A DNA stretch of 64,000 nucleotides, taken from the NCBI GenBank assembly GCA_965197825.1, contig CBDANW010000003.1, positions 2,976,001 to 3,040,000 of the forward strand, written 5' to 3'. The notes below the pieces were generated by a model. That model saw nothing but the letters and a program-made list of their open reading frames with translations. It did not search any database and was not told the DNA's origin. How positions within the stretch are numbered: the stretch's first letter is position 1; each line of letters starts with the position of its first letter. Of the stretch, positions 38,502-47,569 are shown piece after piece. The stretch is from CBDANW01 sp965197825. GTDB taxonomy: Bacteria > Acidobacteriota > Vicinamibacteria > Marinacidobacterales > DATDRI01. A program made the translations under genes and the position numbers.

Positions 38502-39830
38502 CTAAGGGGCCAGCTCGCGGCGCGCGTGTGCCATCAAAGCATCGAGGTCTTCACCCTCTTTCGGAAAGGTGGCGATACCGAAGCGCAAGGCGGGAACGAT
38601 CGCCGGCAGGCCCTCGCCGATACTGAAAGGATCCCGTTTGATGGCCCGCTGTACGCGAGTCACGATCCGTCGGCCTCCATATCGTCCCGAACCGAACGCG
38701 ATGAGACCCACCAGCTCTTGGGAAGTCAGGTGCCCGGCAAGATCGACTTGACGAAGGGACTCCAGGGCTTGTTCGGCGACGTGCCAGAGCAACTGCCGCC
38801 GGAAACCCGAGCCCACCAGCTCCACGATCTGCCCCAGATCGGTCACCTGGATCAGGATGAGGGTGAGTGGTCTTCCCAAGCGTTGACACCGAGCGACTTC
38901 ACGCCGCAGCTCGTATAGAAAATCTTCCTCCCCATAGATGGGGACACCACGATGAATCGCCTCCGGCCGATGGGCTTGTCGCTGCTTCGGACTCAGCTCA
39001 GAAGTAGCCGGCGGGGGCGATGAGGCCTCCGCATCGATCCCTTGCTCAGCCGTCGGGAGCGGCGTACTCGGCGTGCTCGGCGTACTCGGCGTATTCACCA
39101 GGGGATCGCCCGGTGGTAATCGAACCGTGCCTTCGGTTAACTCGGGCTCGTCCCCCGACTCGCCCGGGGAATCCTCGGAAAGCAACTCTGCGAGTTTCCT
39201 TTCGACTTCCCCGTCTTCAACACCCTCCGGCACACCCTCCGGCACCTCCTCCGGTACTTCCTCCAGCGCTTCTTCTTGCTTCTCCTCTGACGCACTCGGA
39301 GAAGCGTCGAAGCTCATTCCGTCCGTGCCCTTGATCCGTCTCCATAGCTTTGCCCACCAGCCAGGCTCTTCTTCCAGCTTGAGGAGGGGCAAATCCTCTT
39401 CGGGATGTTTCAGCTTTCCTCCGAGTGCGAGCGGCGTGGTACCGAGCTTCTTGGCCAACAAACCCAACACCACGCGTTGCAGCTCCACCGGGCGACAGGG
39501 CTTGGTCACGAATCCGTCCGCCTGGAACGACTGGAGCGCGTCCCGCCGATACTGCTCCTTGAGGTAAACGCCGGTGATGATGACCACCAGCGTCCCCTCG
39601 AGCTCCGGCTGGGTCTTGATCCTCTTGCACAGATCGAACCCGGAAATACCCGGAAGCAACGCGTCCAGAATCACTAGTTCGGGTCGGGCAGACTCGACCC
39701 GACCGATCACATCCTGGAGATTCTCGGCCTTGATGAGGTTGAGGCCTAAGGGTTCGACACTCTGCTCCAACCAGGCCAGATCTTTGGCGACGTCGTCCAC
39801 CAAAAGGATGGTTAGCTTCTTCAAATCCAT
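38502..39830 (-). CDS. Response regulator with a degenerate GGDEF-like domain
   Basis: 442 residues. REC domain 1-125 has the acidic pair VDD (12-13), phosphoacceptor Asp56 (LVILDALLPG) and the Lys of VTKPCRP. A long acidic, Pro-rich linker (about 150-285) contains tandem repeats such as EEVPEEVPEGVPEGV and TPSTPSTPSTP. The C-terminal 150 residues follow the GGDEF fold (DFLYELRREVARCQRLGRPL, ALRFGIATFPKEGEDLDALM) but have LTSQELVGLIAF where GG(D/E)EF should be, so cyclic-di-GMP synthesis is not expected. It is the last gene of a minus-strand operon with two M16 peptidases, seven bases after the second. Confidence 0.82.
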   Translation of the reverse strand: MDLKKLTILLVDDVAKDLAWLEQSVEPLGLNLIKAENLQDVIGRVESARPELVILDALLPGISGFDLCKRIKTQPELEGTLVVIITGVYLKEQYRRDALQSFQADGFVTKPCRPVELQRVVLGLLAKKLGTTPLALGGKLKHPEEDLPLLKLEEEPGWWAKLWRRIKGTDGMSFDASPSASEEKQEEALEEVPEEVPEGVPEGVEDGEVERKLAELLSEDSPGESGDEPELTEGTVRLPPGDPLVNTPSTPSTPSTPLPTAEQGIDAEASSPPPATSELSPKQRQAHRPEAIHRGVPIYGEEDFLYELRREVARCQRLGRPLTLILIQVTDLGQIVELVGSGFRRQLLWHVAEQALESLRQVDLAGHLTSQELVGLIAFGSGRYGGRRIVTRVQRAIKRDPFSIGEGLPAIVPALRFGIATFPKEGEDLDALMAHARRELAP

Positions 39831-39837
39831 AGCTTAC

Positions 39838-41151
39838 TCAAACGGAGCGGGTGAGCCGCTCGGCGATCGCGGAGCCGGACTTCCCGACTTCCCGACTTTC
39901 CCCCCTGGGCGGCCCCACTATCACGAGTGCACCTTTGTCCGGCTCCAGGCGCGAGCCAGCCACCCGACGGCAGTCGGACACGGAGACCGCGCCGACGAGC
40001 TCCGGAAATCTCTCCGTGTGATCCGCACCGAGCTCGAGCCGCTCGGCATCGGCCAGATGGCGGGCGATGCCGGCGGGCGTTTCCAGCCGACGCGGCAGCG
40101 AGCCGATGAGGTACTGCTTGCTCTCCTCGACTTCCGCCTCCGTGACGCCTTCGGCGGCAACGCGTCTCAACTCCGAGAAGATGCACTCCACTGCGGCGTC
40201 CACTCTCGCCGGGTTCACGCCAGCCCGTACCCGGAAGGCTCCCGCACCGATTCCAGCGGCGAACGCGCTGTAGGCGTAGTAGGCCAATCCTCGCTTTTCC
40301 CGGATCTCCGTTCCGAGTCTTCCCCCCGTTCCGGAGCGACCGAGAGCATGATTCATGACGAGGAACGGATAATAGTCCGGATCGCTTCTTCGTAGACCGC
40401 GGTGGCCGAAACCGATATCGGCCTGTGACTTGTCGGCGAGCGAAGCAACCACTTTCACCGGCGCGTCTAGCGGGTCGGGTGTTGCGGAGTCGAAGTCGAC
40501 AGAGGAGCGCTCGGATTCCACGCCGTCTCGAGACATCGCCGCCTCCAGCCGAGCCAGTGCCTCTCCCACCTCTAGGTCACCACTCAACGCAAGGATCGAT
40601 CGCTGCGGCGTATGGAACTTCCGGCTGAAGGTCACAACGTCGTCTCTCGTGATCGCCCTCACGCTTTCTTCGGAGCCTTTGATCGGATGGTGGTACGGAT
40701 GGCCGGTTGGAAAGATCTCCGCGTGGAGCCGGTTTTCACAGACCGCTTCCGTGTCTTGAGCATCGGTGAGAATCGACGTAACGAGCGCCGCCCGTCGCCT
40801 CGAAAGTTCCTCCTCGGGAAACGTCGGAGAGGCGAGAATGTCGCTTAGAATTTCTACCATGCGGGGGAAGTCTTTCGCGAGGAAATGCACATCCAGCGAG
40901 ACGGTCTCTCTGGCTTCCGCGATCGTAAGAGCCGCACCCAAGGAATCCACCTCCTCGTGGATCTCTGCTCGGGAGCGGTTCTTGGTGCCCGCATCGAGCA
41001 ACCGGGCGGCCAGGCAAGCCAGACCGGGACGCCCCTCATCGAAGGCAGCGCCGGCGGAAAGAAGGCATCGTAGGTGGGCCGCCGGTGAGGCACTGTTCGC
41101 GACTGCCAAAAGAACCATCCCGTTGGGTAGGACCTTGCGCTCCAGTTTCAT
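39838..41151 (-). CDS. M16 family peptidase-like protein, non-catalytic partner
   Basis: 437 residues with the M16 fold (KVLPNGMVLLAVANSASPAA, AYYAYSAFAAGIGAGAFRVR, ESKQYLIGSLPRRLETPAGI). The place of the zinc-binding HxxEH is GLACLAARLLDAGT, without metal ligands. Such proteins pair with an active M16 subunit to form a heterodimeric processing peptidase. It starts by an ATGA overlap with the catalytic subunit gene, fitting a 1:1 complex. Confidence 0.9.
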   Translation of the reverse strand: MKLERKVLPNGMVLLAVANSASPAAHLRCLLSAGAAFDEGRPGLACLAARLLDAGTKNRSRAEIHEEVDSLGAALTIAEARETVSLDVHFLAKDFPRMVEILSDILASPTFPEEELSRRRAALVTSILTDAQDTEAVCENRLHAEIFPTGHPYHHPIKGSEESVRAITRDDVVTFSRKFHTPQRSILALSGDLEVGEALARLEAAMSRDGVESERSSVDFDSATPDPLDAPVKVVASLADKSQADIGFGHRGLRRSDPDYYPFLVMNHALGRSGTGGRLGTEIREKRGLAYYAYSAFAAGIGAGAFRVRAGVNPARVDAAVECIFSELRRVAAEGVTEAEVEESKQYLIGSLPRRLETPAGIARHLADAERLELGADHTERFPELVGAVSVSDCRRVAGSRLEPDKGALVIVGPPRGESREVGKSGSAIAERLTRSV

Positions 41152-42473
41152 GTCAACCGGTGCCCGTTTCCAGTGGGTACGTACTGTCCGATGGTACGGC
41201 GCTGCCTGGTCAGATAGCGACCGGCGACCCGGGCCAGATCATCTTCGGTGACAGCGGCGATGCGCTCCGGCAGTTTCCGGAAGGCGCTGCTCGCGCCGAG
41301 GGTCTCGAAGTAGCCAATCTGATGCGCGGCAAGGGTGACGCCCTCGCTGTCGAAAACCAGCTGGGCGAGGATTTGATTCCGGGCTTTTTCCAACTCCCGC
41401 TCGGAAGGCAAGTCCGTGGCGAGCGACTCGACCTGGTCGGTCAACACCCTCTCCGCCTCATCGGGGCTCGCACCGGTCATGATCGTGGCACCGATCGAGT
41501 AGACGTAAGGCTGCTCGGTGGGGATGAGGTAGGAGTTGACGGACGCGCAGAGTCTGGCGTCCACCAGCGCGCGGGATAGTCGGGCGCTCTGGTTGGCGCT
41601 CGTGCGGGAATAACTGCACCAGAGATTCAATCCTTTGCCGCCGGCCAGCACGGCGTCGAGCAACGCCATGGCTGCGAAATCGTCGTCCGCGAACGCCGGC
41701 GACGGATAGGCCAGCCGGAGGAATCCAGTCGAGCCCGCGCGCTTCAGCACGACTCGGCGCACGCCTCTCTGTTCCGGCTCGCGCGTCGTGACCCGCGGCG
41801 GAATGGGCCCCGAAGGTATGTCACCGAACCGAGCCTCCACCCGCCGCAGCGCCTCGTCCGGATCGAACTTCCCCACCAGCACCAGCGTAACGTTGTTGGG
41901 TATGTAGTAAGACCGATAGTGCTGATAGAGATCATCTCGAGTGAGCTCCTGAATGTCGCTCTCCCAACCGACGGTGGGCCAATGATAGGGATGAGCCTTG
42001 ATGGCTACCGCGGTGGTCTCCTTATCCAGCAATTCTTCGGGATCGTTTTCTCCGCCTTGGAGTTCTGAAAGAATGACCGTCCGCTCGGACTCGACTTCTG
42101 CCGGGTCGTACAGACAGGCATGCATCCGTTCCGCTTCCAATTCCAATAGGTTGTCGAGCTCGGTCCATGCCGTGGTCTCGAAGTAGGTCGTTTGATCCAC
42201 GAACGTGTACCCGTTCCACGTACCCCCGGTTCTCTCGATACGGCTTGTCATGTCTTCCAGGGAGATGTGACGGGTGCCCTTGAAGTTCATGTGCTCTACC
42301 CAGTGGGAGATTCCGGTGATACCCGGTCGCTCGTTCTTAGAGCCTACCCGATACCAACACCAAACCGATACCAGGGGCGCGGTATCCGCGGGCCGCATCA
42401 GGACCTTGAGTCCGTTGGCGAGCGTGTGCTCGTGGGGCGGTGGGCCAAGCAGATCGGCGCTCGAGCTCGACAT
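41148..42473 (-). CDS. M16 family zinc peptidase, catalytic subunit
   Basis: 441 residues from ATG 42473 (MSSSSADLLGPPPHEHTLAN). The inverted zinc motif is GISHWVEHMNFKGT (His57, Glu60, His61), with the third ligand in the following LLELEAERMHACLYDP region. Later parts include YQHYRSYYIPNNVTLVLVGK and the glycine loop VLAGGKGLNLW. No signal peptide is evident from this start; an open frame extends 26 codons further up but is not peptidase-like. It probably degrades or processes peptides together with the downstream partner. Confidence 0.92.
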   Translation of the reverse strand: MSSSSADLLGPPPHEHTLANGLKVLMRPADTAPLVSVWCWYRVGSKNERPGITGISHWVEHMNFKGTRHISLEDMTSRIERTGGTWNGYTFVDQTTYFETTAWTELDNLLELEAERMHACLYDPAEVESERTVILSELQGGENDPEELLDKETTAVAIKAHPYHWPTVGWESDIQELTRDDLYQHYRSYYIPNNVTLVLVGKFDPDEALRRVEARFGDIPSGPIPPRVTTREPEQRGVRRVVLKRAGSTGFLRLAYPSPAFADDDFAAMALLDAVLAGGKGLNLWCSYSRTSANQSARLSRALVDARLCASVNSYLIPTEQPYVYSIGATIMTGASPDEAERVLTDQVESLATDLPSERELEKARNQILAQLVFDSEGVTLAAHQIGYFETLGASSAFRKLPERIAAVTEDDLARVAGRYLTRQRRTIGQYVPTGNGHRLT

Positions 42474-42526
42474 TAGAAAGATACGGAATGGTCCGGATGG
42501 TACAAGCGATGAAACTCGATGTTGGT

Positions 42527-42556
42527 AATATACTTCAGTGCCGGCTCGCATAGCAA
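42527..42556 (-). promoter_or_regulatory. Candidate promoter of the M16-M16-regulator operon
   Basis: Minus strand TTGCTA (42551-42556), 18 bases, TATATT (42527-42532), about 45 bases before the predicted transcript's first ATG. The rest of the gap to lspA (to 42768) has repeated TTGGCCG/TGGCCG units around 42650-42680 and nothing else recognisable. Confidence 0.4.
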
Positions 42557-42768
42557 GGAGGCGGCGCTTGGTCTAGCAGGCTGACTGGAGACCCCGCTGT
42601 CCGCCGTCAATTGGCCCGGGTGCTAAACTGGAGCGAGCCAGGCGGGCCTGTTGGCCGCTGTTGGCCGTTGCTGGCCGCCAATTTAGTTGGTTGCGTTGAG
42701 GGGGGCTGGTCAGGCGGCCGTCCAGCCGCATTTTACGGACTTTTCGGGTAGGATAGAGAATCGCCATC

Positions 42769-43281
42769 ATGCAAACCCGACTGGGTTTCGCCATCATCGT
42801 CCTGGCGGTGCTCGTCTTGGATCAGGCGAGCAAGAGCGCCATCACCTCGCAGATGGCGTTCGGGCAATCCGTTCCGGTTGTGCCGGGCCTGCTACACATC
42901 ACGCTGGTTCACAACACGGGCATGGCCTTCGGGATACTGTCCGCTCAAACCATACCTTTCAAAACCGTCTTGGTGACGCTTCTATCCTTGGCGGCATTGA
43001 CCGCGGTGGGGATATACGCACTCAAGACACCAGCGCACCAGACACTCACGCGTTGGGGACTCGCTTTCGTGCTGGGAGGCGCGTTAGGCAACATCATCGA
43101 CCGCAGCCGCCTCGGCTACGTCGTCGATTTCGTCGACGTCTTCTATCGTGGCTCTCATTGGCCCGCTTTCAACCTCGCCGATACCGCAATTTGCACGGGG
43201 GTTGGTCTCCTCCTCTTGGACACTCTGATGCATAGCGAGCCCAAGGAGGCCATTTCACAGCCGAGCGCCCGAGAGTCCTGA
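42769..43281 (+). CDS. lspA: Lipoprotein signal peptidase (signal peptidase II)
   Basis: 170 residues, four membrane helices. The conserved blocks are VLDQASKSAI, VHNTGMAFGILS, LGGALGNIIDRSRLGYVVDFVD (first catalytic Asp) and FNLADTAICTGVGLLL (second catalytic Asp). It cleaves prolipoprotein signal peptides after lipidation. The next gene, lgt, performs that lipidation, so both steps are encoded together. Confidence 0.95.
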   Translation: MQTRLGFAIIVLAVLVLDQASKSAITSQMAFGQSVPVVPGLLHITLVHNTGMAFGILSAQTIPFKTVLVTLLSLAALTAVGIYALKTPAHQTLTRWGLAFVLGGALGNIIDRSRLGYVVDFVDVFYRGSHWPAFNLADTAICTGVGLLLLDTLMHSEPKEAISQPSARES

Positions 43282-43292
43282 GCCCCCCGACT

Positions 43293-44096
43293 ATGTTTCC
43301 GAAACTCTTCGACTTCGGTGAGATCGCGGTTTGGGGTCGCACATTCCATCCCATCCTTCACACGTACGGGTTCTTGCTCGCTATCGGATTCCTGGTAGCA
43401 CTCAAGGTCGCGGCCCGGCGAGCGCAGAAGATCGGCGTCGAAACCCGCATGACGATGGATCTCGGGCTCTACATTCTGATTTCTGCACTCATTGGTGCCA
43501 AGCTCCTCTTGGTCATCGTGAACTGGGAACATATGCAGCACGACCCCTGGAGCCTCTTGCGTTCCGGCGGAGTCTTCTACGGCGGACTGCTGGGCGCGCT
43601 TGCCGTCTCGGCCTGGTACTTTCGGAAACACCGGCTCCCAGCTTGGAAGATGGCGGATGTCATGGTTCCGTCCGTCGCATTGGGGCACGGCATCGGCCGT
43701 TTGGGATGCTTCGCGGCCGGTTGTTGCTATGGGAAGCCGACAAACTCCTTTCTGGGTGTCACGTTCACGTCCGATTACGCGCATCAGATCGTAGCCGTAC
43801 CCTTGGGAGTCGCTCTTCATCCGACGCAGCTCTATGAAGCGGGCGCCGAATTCCTGATTTTCACTTTTCTCTTGTGGCTCTCCACCAGAAAACGTTTCGA
43901 TGGCCAGATCTTCTGGACGTACGTCGGCCTCTATGCGGCGGCCCGCTTCGTGATCGAGCTCTATCGAGGCGACCCGAGGGGATTCGTATTCGAGGGAGCG
44001 CTCTCGACCTCACAGTTCATTGGTTTGCTCATGCTGGCCATGTCCTTGTTCGCTATCTTCGTTCTCCGCAAGACGCCGCTGTCCAAAACAGCTTAG
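43293..44096 (+). CDS. lgt: Prolipoprotein diacylglyceryl transferase
   Basis: 267 residues, about seven membrane helices. Family signatures are YGFLLAIGFLVALKVAARRA, GGVFYGGLLGALAVSAWYFR (the GGxxxxGG-type block), HGIGRLGCFAAGCCYGKPT (Lgt signature with the essential Arg and Gly) and LHPTQLYEAGAEFLIF. It attaches diacylglycerol to the lipobox cysteine. It starts 11 bases after the lspA stop. Confidence 0.95.
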   Translation: MFPKLFDFGEIAVWGRTFHPILHTYGFLLAIGFLVALKVAARRAQKIGVETRMTMDLGLYILISALIGAKLLLVIVNWEHMQHDPWSLLRSGGVFYGGLLGALAVSAWYFRKHRLPAWKMADVMVPSVALGHGIGRLGCFAAGCCYGKPTNSFLGVTFTSDYAHQIVAVPLGVALHPTQLYEAGAEFLIFTFLLWLSTRKRFDGQIFWTYVGLYAAARFVIELYRGDPRGFVFEGALSTSQFIGLLMLAMSLFAIFVLRKTPLSKTA

Positions 44097-44120
44097 TCGT
44101 TCTTGTCACTTAACTAGGTT

Positions 44121-45137
44121 TTGATCGCTAAACATAGCCACGCCGATTCCGAAGCGAGCGGTCGCTCCATACGCTGGACCGTGGCCCGCGAGGAAGAGAG
44201 CCTGCGTCTCGATCGCGTGATCCCGGCCCACGTTCCCGATGCCAGCCGGGCTCAGGCCAAGCGATGGATCGAGAACGGCCTAGTCCGCGTGGAAGGCAGG
44301 CGAGCGCGACCTTCGCTAGCGCTCCGCGAGGGAGAAACCGTGGTGGTCAAGTTGCCGCCACCCGAGCCGGCAGGGACGCCGCCCGAGCCGATCCCACTGG
44401 ACGTCGTCTACGAGGACGAGGACCTGCTGGTGGTCAACAAACCTCCGTTCCTCGTCGTGCACCCCGCACCGGGCCACCGATCCGGCACTTTGGTCAATGC
44501 CTTACTGCACCATTGCCCGGACCTGAGCGGCGTGGGTGGCGTCATGCGCCCAGGGATCGTTCACCGACTCGATCGCGGCACGTCGGGACTTCTGGTGGTG
44601 GCGAAACACGACCGGGCGCATCGAGCGATCGCGCGTCAGTTCGCCCGTCGGTCGGTCGAGAAGCGCTATCAAGCCCTGGTCTACGGACGGCCCCCTTCGC
44701 CTCTCCGGATCGAAACCCCCTTGGGCCGCGATATCCGCAATCGCAAGAAAATCTCGAGCCGCTCGCCGCGGGGCAAGCCCGCGATCACGGTAGCGACATC
44801 GATCGAGCACCTCCCACTCACTACACTTCTGGCGGTCCGGATCGAGACCGGGAGAACGCACCAGATCCGGGTCCACCTGTCCGAAGCCGGTTTCCCGGTG
44901 GTGGGCGATAAGGATTACGGGCGGCGGCAACCTTCTTCGCCTGCCTCCAAAGACGCGGCGGGAAGTTTGGAAATCTTGGGAGAAATGAGCCGGCCGGCAC
45001 TGCACGCGGCGTTCCTGAGCTTTCTCCATCCCGGTAGCGGTGAGCCCGTTCGCTTCGAGGCCCCCCTGCCTCCCGACATGGAGGAGCTGCTAACGAAGTT
45101 GCGGCAAGCCGGGCCAAACAGGGTAGACAAACGATGA
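44121..45137 (+). CDS. RluA/RluD-type 23S rRNA pseudouridine synthase
   Basis: 338 residues from TTG 44121. An N-terminal S4 domain (LRLDRVIPAHVPDASRAQAK) precedes the catalytic domain with VYEDEDLLVVNKPPFLVVHP and GIVHRLDRGTSGLLVVAKHD, which carries the catalytic Asp of HRLDRGTSG. RIETGRTHQIRVHLSEAGFP follows. The fold and order match RluD, which modifies helix 69 of 23S rRNA, though RluC-like specificity cannot be excluded. The stop overlaps the next ATG (ATGA). Confidence 0.92.
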   Translation: MIAKHSHADSEASGRSIRWTVAREEESLRLDRVIPAHVPDASRAQAKRWIENGLVRVEGRRARPSLALREGETVVVKLPPPEPAGTPPEPIPLDVVYEDEDLLVVNKPPFLVVHPAPGHRSGTLVNALLHHCPDLSGVGGVMRPGIVHRLDRGTSGLLVVAKHDRAHRAIARQFARRSVEKRYQALVYGRPPSPLRIETPLGRDIRNRKKISSRSPRGKPAITVATSIEHLPLTTLLAVRIETGRTHQIRVHLSEAGFPVVGDKDYGRRQPSSPASKDAAGSLEILGEMSRPALHAAFLSFLHPGSGEPVRFEAPLPPDMEELLTKLRQAGPNRVDKR

Positions 45138-46984
45138 GAACACTCACCAACTGCATGCTCGGTGGGTTCCTGGCCGCCTTCCTTGTCAGCCAAGCGATCC
45201 TTCTCTTGAATCCAGCTGTGCCGCTGGATTTCTCGACGTTTTGGCGAGTGTGGGGCACGTTGGCCTTGACCTACGGCATCGCGGCCAGCCTGGGCTGGTG
45301 GCTGTTCTTCATTGCCGTGGAGCAGGTGCGGGGGCACCCGCTTCGGCCGGCCTGGCTCTCCTTCCGATTGCTCACCTGGCTGGTCATGCTCAATTTGGTC
45401 CTGGCTGCCATCCTGCTCTGGCACAATTTGTTTCACTTCAGGCTCTATCTGACCCACGATGCGATTTGGGCAATAGCCGCTGCCGCAACCACGCTTTCCG
45501 CTGCGGCAGCCATGGTTCTGGCGCTCGCGCTCTTCCGATACTCCTTTGGACGGCGCGGCGGCGCGATCGCGTATGCCGTCGTGCTCGGCGCCACCGCGGC
45601 TTCCCTCGTCCTTCCGCTGTATTTTCGCCCCGCAACCGAGCAGCCGACTCCGGCGGTTCCACGCCTCCCTCTCGCTGATAACCCGCTCCCCCGTCGGCTG
45701 ACGATCATCGGCATCGAGGGAGCGTCCATGTCCTACGTGCTGCCCGCGGTTGCGGCAGGACGGCTTCCGAACTTCGCCAGACTCATCGAGGGTGGCGCCG
45801 CCGGAACGCTTCAAACGTTGTACCCCACCGAGTCACTCGCAATTTGGACCAGCATCGCGACTGGAAAGCTCCCCCGCCAGCACGGGCTCATCGGTTTCTA
45901 CCGCTACCGCTTTTCGGGTGTCGAGTCGGCGTTCTCGTTGCTTCCCGACGGGTTGTACCTGCGGTCCCTGGAGCGGGTGGGGCTAATCCATCGAGCCGCC
46001 ATGTCTTCCACGCAACGCCGCTGCCAGACCTTTTGGAGCATTCTGAGCAGCTTCGGCGTCGAATCGGGACTCGTTCGGTGGTGGGGAACCTATCCGGCAG
46101 AGCCGATCAACGGCTTCATCGTCTCCGAGCTCTTCCATCGTCAGGTCCGGGAAGGGTTCGACCCTCCGCTACCCAACCTGACGCACCCGGCAGATTTGTT
46201 CGAGTCTCTGAAACAGCATGTCGTCTCGCCGGAAGCGATCAATGACGCGCAGCTTGCCCGGTTCATCGACGCATCGGAGACCGTTCCCGGAGATACCCTC
46301 GATTGGGAGCCGGTGATCCGGAGACGCGCTTTGGCCGACGATGCCACGTATCAAAGCATCGGTCGCATGCTGCGCGACCGGTATGACCCTCAAGTCTACG
46401 GCATCTATTTCTTCGGACTGGACGTGGTCGGGCATACCTTCATGCGATACCACGACCCGGACGCCTTCGGCGATGTCAGCGCCGCCGAGCTCGGAAAATA
46501 CAGTCGCGTGGTCAACGCCTACTACAATCAGCTGGACACCGTCGTGGGAGAGCATCTTCAATCCATGCGCCCGAACGAGATCCTGGTCGTTCTCTCGGGT
46601 CACGGCATCGAGCCGCTCCCGCTGGCCAAGCGCATCGTGGAATCCTTCAAAGGCAACTCGCATCTATCTGGCTACCACCAGCAGGGTCCCGACGGGATGG
46701 TGTTGTTCTACGGACAAGGTATCGAGCCGGGAGTGACGATACAGGGAAGCTCGGTCGTGGACATTACGCCAACGTTGCTCTATCTCTTGGGCCTGCCCCT
46801 CGGCCAAGACATGGACGGGAGACTCCTGACGGACGTTCTGGAGGAGTCCCTGGTTCGCAACCAACCGGCAGCCCTCATCTCCTCATACCACAACTTCCTG
46901 ATCGAGCCGCGCACCGACGGAGCCTCTTTCGGGCTTCCCTCCCCCCTCGATCTTCTCCCGGGAACTCTGGACGAGATGGAGTAA
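45134..46984 (+). CDS. Membrane-anchored alkaline-phosphatase-superfamily protein (phosphodiesterase/nucleotide pyrophosphatase-like)
   Basis: 616 residues. About five membrane helices occupy residues 1-170. The soluble domain from about 188 has IIGIEGASMSYVLPAVAAGR, LPNFARLIEGGAAGTL, the nucleophile region YPTESLAIWTSIATGKLPRQ, GLDVVGHTFMRYHDPD (metal ligands) and HLSGYHQQGPDGMVLFYG. Two usual metal ligands differ: IGIEG has Glu where Asp is common, and VLSGHGIEP has Gly where most relatives have Asp (SDHG). It may hydrolyse phospho-diesters or transfer phospho-groups in the envelope, or be a weakened enzyme. Confidence 0.8.
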   Translation: MRTLTNCMLGGFLAAFLVSQAILLLNPAVPLDFSTFWRVWGTLALTYGIAASLGWWLFFIAVEQVRGHPLRPAWLSFRLLTWLVMLNLVLAAILLWHNLFHFRLYLTHDAIWAIAAAATTLSAAAAMVLALALFRYSFGRRGGAIAYAVVLGATAASLVLPLYFRPATEQPTPAVPRLPLADNPLPRRLTIIGIEGASMSYVLPAVAAGRLPNFARLIEGGAAGTLQTLYPTESLAIWTSIATGKLPRQHGLIGFYRYRFSGVESAFSLLPDGLYLRSLERVGLIHRAAMSSTQRRCQTFWSILSSFGVESGLVRWWGTYPAEPINGFIVSELFHRQVREGFDPPLPNLTHPADLFESLKQHVVSPEAINDAQLARFIDASETVPGDTLDWEPVIRRRALADDATYQSIGRMLRDRYDPQVYGIYFFGLDVVGHTFMRYHDPDAFGDVSAAELGKYSRVVNAYYNQLDTVVGEHLQSMRPNEILVVLSGHGIEPLPLAKRIVESFKGNSHLSGYHQQGPDGMVLFYGQGIEPGVTIQGSSVVDITPTLLYLLGLPLGQDMDGRLLTDVLEESLVRNQPAALISSYHNFLIEPRTDGASFGLPSPLDLLPGTLDEME

Positions 46985-47020
46985 GTCTTGCTAGGATGGT
47001 GCGGGTCTCGCTGACCCGTT

Positions 47021-47566
47021 ATGCCCTTTAAAGAAACGACCATCCTGATGAACGCAGACGCGGTCGGCGAGGCGATCTCCCGCATCGTGAACGAGATCGC
47101 CGATGGCCCCGGCGGTTCCGAGCGGCTCGCCCTGGTTGGTATCCGAACTCGGGGCGTGCCATTGGCGCGACGTCTCACGAAGCTCATCGGCGCTCGTAGC
47201 GGCAGCGACATCCCGGTCGGCATCCTGGACATCACGCTCTACCGGGATGATTTGACCGATATCGGATCCCGGCCTCTGGTCCGCGCGACCGATCTCTCCT
47301 TTCCGATCGACGGACGACGCATGGTCCTGGTGGACGACGTGCTCTTCACCGGTCGCACGGTGCGGGCGGCCATCGACCAGCTGATCGACTTCGGTCGTCC
47401 CGAGCGCATCGAGCTCGTGGTACTGGTGGACCGAGGAGGACGCGAGCTCCCCATCCAAGCCGATTACGTCGGCAAAAAGGTTCCGACCTCGCAACAACAG
47501 ACGGTCAGCGTGAAATTGGAAGAGCAGGATGGCCGGGACGAGGTCGTTCTCATGGTGGAAGTCTGA
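47021..47566 (+). CDS. pyrR: PyrR: bifunctional pyr operon regulator / uracil phosphoribosyltransferase
   Basis: 181 residues of the phosphoribosyltransferase fold: LALVGIRTRGVPLARRLTKL, DITLYRDDLTDIG and the PRPP loop MVLVDDVLFTGRTVRAAIDQ, all characteristic of PyrR. In Firmicutes PyrR binds pyr mRNA to attenuate transcription. Only 36 bases separate it from the upstream gene and three from pyrB, with no visible attenuator hairpin pair, so here its RNA target, if any, is not in this cluster. Confidence 0.94.
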   Translation: MPFKETTILMNADAVGEAISRIVNEIADGPGGSERLALVGIRTRGVPLARRLTKLIGARSGSDIPVGILDITLYRDDLTDIGSRPLVRATDLSFPIDGRRMVLVDDVLFTGRTVRAAIDQLIDFGRPERIELVVLVDRGGRELPIQADYVGKKVPTSQQQTVSVKLEEQDGRDEVVLMVEV

Positions 47567-47569
47567 CGG

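Noticed and set aside
39061..39260. CRISPR-like or minisatellite array
   Set aside because: The 9-12 base repeats are in frame inside the response-regulator linker and encode Thr-Pro-Ser and Glu-Val-Pro runs; they are coding repeats.
42640..42690. Regulatory repeat TTGGCCG upstream of lspA
   Set aside because: Short irregular units without symmetry or promoter overlap; too weak to call an operator.
44915..45814. 299-codon minus-strand frame
   Set aside because: Complement of the pseudouridine synthase and membrane protein genes; no coding evidence.
46985..47020. PyrR-type attenuator upstream of pyrR
   Set aside because: Only 36 bases are available and no anti-terminator/terminator pair can form; no PyrR-binding loop was seen before pyrB either.
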